DNA of 64,000 bases from Ignavibacterium sp. (GTDB lineage: Bacteria > Bacteroidota > Ignavibacteria > Ignavibacteriales > Ignavibacteriaceae), in the NCBI GenBank assembly GCA_018335755.1, contig JAGXRK010000053.1:229240-293239 (forward strand), read 5' to 3'. The first letter of the stretch is position 1. Every line of letters begins with the position of its first letter. This document shows positions 62,801 to 64,000 of the stretch, one piece after another. A model generated the notes under the pieces. It made no database searches and had not been told where the DNA came from. It was given only the letters and a program-made list of their open reading frames with translations. The translations under genes and the position numbers were made by a program.

Positions 62801-64000
62801 AGGATTATACTATTCCGGAGTCAGTGGTGTTGATATGACAGTTAGTGCTGTAAATAATGTGATCACATTTGGTGGCTTAAATACTGCAGGAACTATCCGT
62901 GGTATTGATTACTTTGGATGGTCTGCGAATTCTTTTGAGATGTATTACAACACTGTTTTATTGCTTGGCGATGAAATAACCGGTACAATAGCTACCGCAG
63001 CAGTTGCTAAACGTGATGCTGCTGTTAATTTCAAAATGGTTAATAACACTTTCGACAACGCAAGATCAAACTCAACAACAGGTACAGGCATTCATTATGC
63101 GGTACAGTTCTCAAATGCCACAGCCACATTATGGGAGTTAAACTATAATAACTATTTTGTTGACGGCACAGGTGGTATTTTAGGTAGATTTGGAACTACT
63201 GATGCGTTAACATTAGCTGAGTGGCAGACAGCTACAACTCAGGAAGCAAACTCCCTAAACAGCAATCCTAATTATGTTTCTGCAACTGATCTTAGGCTGC
63301 AATTCCCTACTCCGCTTTATGGTGCAGGAACTCCGGTTGCAGGAATTACAACTGACTTTTTAGGTGATTTAAGAAGCGCTTCTACACCAACAATTGGTGC
63401 TTATGAAAATCCGGTTGCAACAATCGGCTGGGCAAATCTGCAGTGGCCTCCTTCAGCAACAATCCTTGCAGGTGCAACCGCAACTGTATATGCTCAAATA
63501 TGGATTGATGGTATAACAAATCAGCCGGGTCAAGGTGCAGGTATTCAAGCATGGATTGGTGTCAGCGATGCTAATACAGATCCGTCAACCTGGACAACAT
63601 GGATACCGGCAGTATTCAACGTTGATGCTGGAAATAATGATGAATATATGGCTATGATTGGTGCTACATTAGCACCCGGAACTTATTATTACGCAAGCAG
63701 ATTCAATGTATTTAATGGCGATTTCGTTTATGGTGGATATAATGCCGGTGGCGGTGGATTCTGGGATGGAATTAATAATGTCTCTGGTGTATTAACAGTT
63801 GACCCATTAATTCTTAACCTATGGGAACGTTCAGTAGCACAGGCAAATCTGCCAACCTGGTTCGGTGCTGACACTGAAAGAGGTTTAGCTTATGGTTTCA
63901 CAAGTGATGGAACTGAAGCATCTAACCATCGTGTGTACGTTGTAAGCAGAAATGCAGGTCTGAATGTCAGAATACTAAATGCTGAAAACGGAACAGATGT
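59814..64000 (+). CDS. Giant secreted beta-helix protein (3' end beyond the window)
   Basis: The frame opens at the ATG at 59814 (GAGG site 9 bases upstream), has no stop in the stretches I translated, and is still in frame at the window edge, so at least 1395 residues are present. A signal peptide ends in SYAQ. Two right-handed beta-helix-like modules follow (about 40-520 and 730-1200), rich in Asn/Gly with short repeats of the type IVVRNLIMEG and VVIENNIIRSN, joined by Ig-like parts. Each module ends with a YFVDG-G-GG-LG segment and a DFxGDxR-xxxTPxIGA segment. The last 60 residues begin the DUF4623 region shared with the previous gene. A type IX sorting domain is expected beyond the window. 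Confidence 0.8.
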   Translation, partial: MKKLFSKTFLSIGIMLLISGLGNISYAQLVGGSIYPINGTENPPTTFASITSAVTYLSTNGVTGTGEVLLELSPGYAGEPGPVTIGPISGVSSTLGIKIAPLVGYDALTSIEGGATPNQHAINIAGASYITLDGSWSGIGPSQWTVRTTGTNGQMAVRLNNTSGSMSNIVVRNLIMEGEAANITGAIFQITGGSANTISDVVIENNIIRSNPLAATIRGYGITLASASNIGNTGIIIRNNVINQFYARGINLTGGFPGIEVYDNEIYHTADVTQPSTTEFSGIYFSTTSSPGTKIYNNYIYNIRLTNGTTAVNGLYIFNGNSSGEPCKYYNNRISIGADLSGTAAPLQVYGLRENAVSGSLIEIDYNSVFVGGAAPSGTNTSAAFRKQASNFVSLRNNIFYNARTNDGGTGTGTHWAIMSNNTTYAGISNNDYFVDGVGGVLGTTTGTTAGNQLTLVDWQTAVPSDAGSVSQNPNFIAGLKINEAIATQLESGGAPIPGITTDFEGDVRNATTPDIGADEFNGIPLDLTPPAISYTLIANQSNLSSITLTATITDFSGVATGTNLPRLYIKKSSDLNYVFNDNPTVVGDDYTFTIAYTAIGGVTIGDTIQYYVAAQDVPGNAGTNPGGGSGANPPGTTPPSVPSFYLIVDLPLTGTYTVGLNMFRQVTGKDIYFESRTRTVTRDINGVDAFNDINAGIYDKENPTELDLNPRYETVTETYVEIMEGGRPFDLSFFSSTESRGVYPTITAAVNDLKLRGASGAVTFLLVDISYPSETYPIDLTAFAGASATNTVTIKPAAGVQVVIPGDAAQTAATIRLNTSGQYYIIDGSNTVGGSTRDLTITALGTSPAVHFFSSGDNNVVKNCILESQNSSTGSGTLILAAGTGSSNNLIDNCLFRPIESATRYGIGVYLFSSFTGVNNTISNCEFVDFNSRAIAIQGALGVDNNDAIGNEIYQLNPSTLTTVYGISIGRALNCDIVGNNIYGLSSTGATPTIAGLYYSGVSGVDMTVSAVNNVITFGGLNTAGTIRGIDYFGWSANSFEMYYNTVLLLGDEITGTIATAAVAKRDAAVNFKMVNNTFDNARSNSTTGTGIHYAVQFSNATATLWELNYNNYFVDGTGGILGRFGTTDALTLAEWQTATTQEANSLNSNPNYVSATDLRLQFPTPLYGAGTPVAGITTDFLGDLRSASTPTIGAYENPVATIGWANLQWPPSATILAGATATVYAQIWIDGITNQPGQGAGIQAWIGVSDANTDPSTWTTWIPAVFNVDAGNNDEYMAMIGATLAPGTYYYASRFNVFNGDFVYGGYNAGGGGFWDGINNVSGVLTVDPLILNLWERSVAQANLPTWFGADTERGLAYGFTSDGTEASNHRVYVVSRNAGLNVRILNAENGTD
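63829..64000 (+). repeat. Second copy of the DUF4623 segment, cut by the window edge
   Basis: It is in the same reading frame as the first copy at 57975-58146 and matches it up to the last base of the window. The true length of the match is therefore not visible here. Confidence 0.8.

Overview
The window looks like a chromosomal piece of an uncultured or little-studied Ignavibacteria-type bacterium (FCB group, Bacteroidota/Chlorobiota side). It is AT-rich. Several very large secreted proteins end in a C-terminal sorting domain carrying the motif QNYPNPFNP, which is typical of type IX secretion cargo in Ignavibacteria. A fused gamma/alpha 2-oxoacid:ferredoxin oxidoreductase, SusC-like TonB receptor architecture and Rrf2, DsbD and LolCDE-like genes fit this placement. 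No rRNA is present, so the placement is inference.

Layout. 0.1-6.6 kb: a + strand sugar-acid cluster (GT-B-like protein, SpsF-type cytidylyltransferase, class III aminotransferase, SDR, KdsC-like phosphatase, NeuB-like synthase without SAF domain, membrane fatty-acid-hydroxylase-like enzyme). It looks like a pathway for a CMP-activated nonulosonic-acid-like surface sugar. 6.6-11.3 kb: an accessory defence island with a nucleotidyltransferase/DUF262 pair, a 100-bp GC-rich structured element resembling a cassette junction, and a restriction-modification locus with a PD-(D/E)XK-like protein, a small protein, an HNH nuclease and a DNA methyltransferase. 11.3-19.0 kb: a minus-strand phosphate-type locus (small protein, PstS-like lipoprotein, M28 peptidase, beta-helix secreted protein, TonB receptor). 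Two 11-bp-period arrays of TTAACA hexamers sit here, which is the classical PHO-box format. 19-23.1 kb: an aminotransferase and a DUF3160 secreted protein. 23.1-23.9 kb: a minus-strand tRNA cluster (Pro, Arg, His, Glu) with two partial tRNA copies interrupted at the same T-loop position.

24.1-36.4 kb: LolC/LolE/LolD-type ABC exporter, leucyl aminopeptidase, NrnA-type phosphoesterase, KorAB, DsbD and NAD synthetase. 36.4-36.8 kb holds a REP/BIME-like pair of hairpins with compensatory base changes. 36.8-43.8 kb: PspC and LiaF-like membrane proteins, an alkyltransferase-like protein, prfB with its programmed +1 frameshift, an AtuA pair, miaA, pcm and a UPF0316 membrane protein. 44-46.4 kb: a secreted adhesin-like protein and tRNA-Gly/tRNA-Cys. 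46.6-53.2 kb: plsY, an HtrA-like protease, purB, a Bcp-like lipoprotein, a tail-specific protease and an unknown protein. 53.4-55.4 kb: an Rrf2 regulator with an aldehyde dehydrogenase. 55.6-64 kb: two giant type IX cargo proteins that share a nearly identical DNA segment; the second runs off the window.

The best candidates for something undescribed are the nucleotidyltransferase/DUF262 pair next to the structured cassette-like element, the PHO-box-bounded receptor/beta-helix locus, and the T-loop-interrupted tRNA fragments. All functional statements come from reading motifs; no database search was run.
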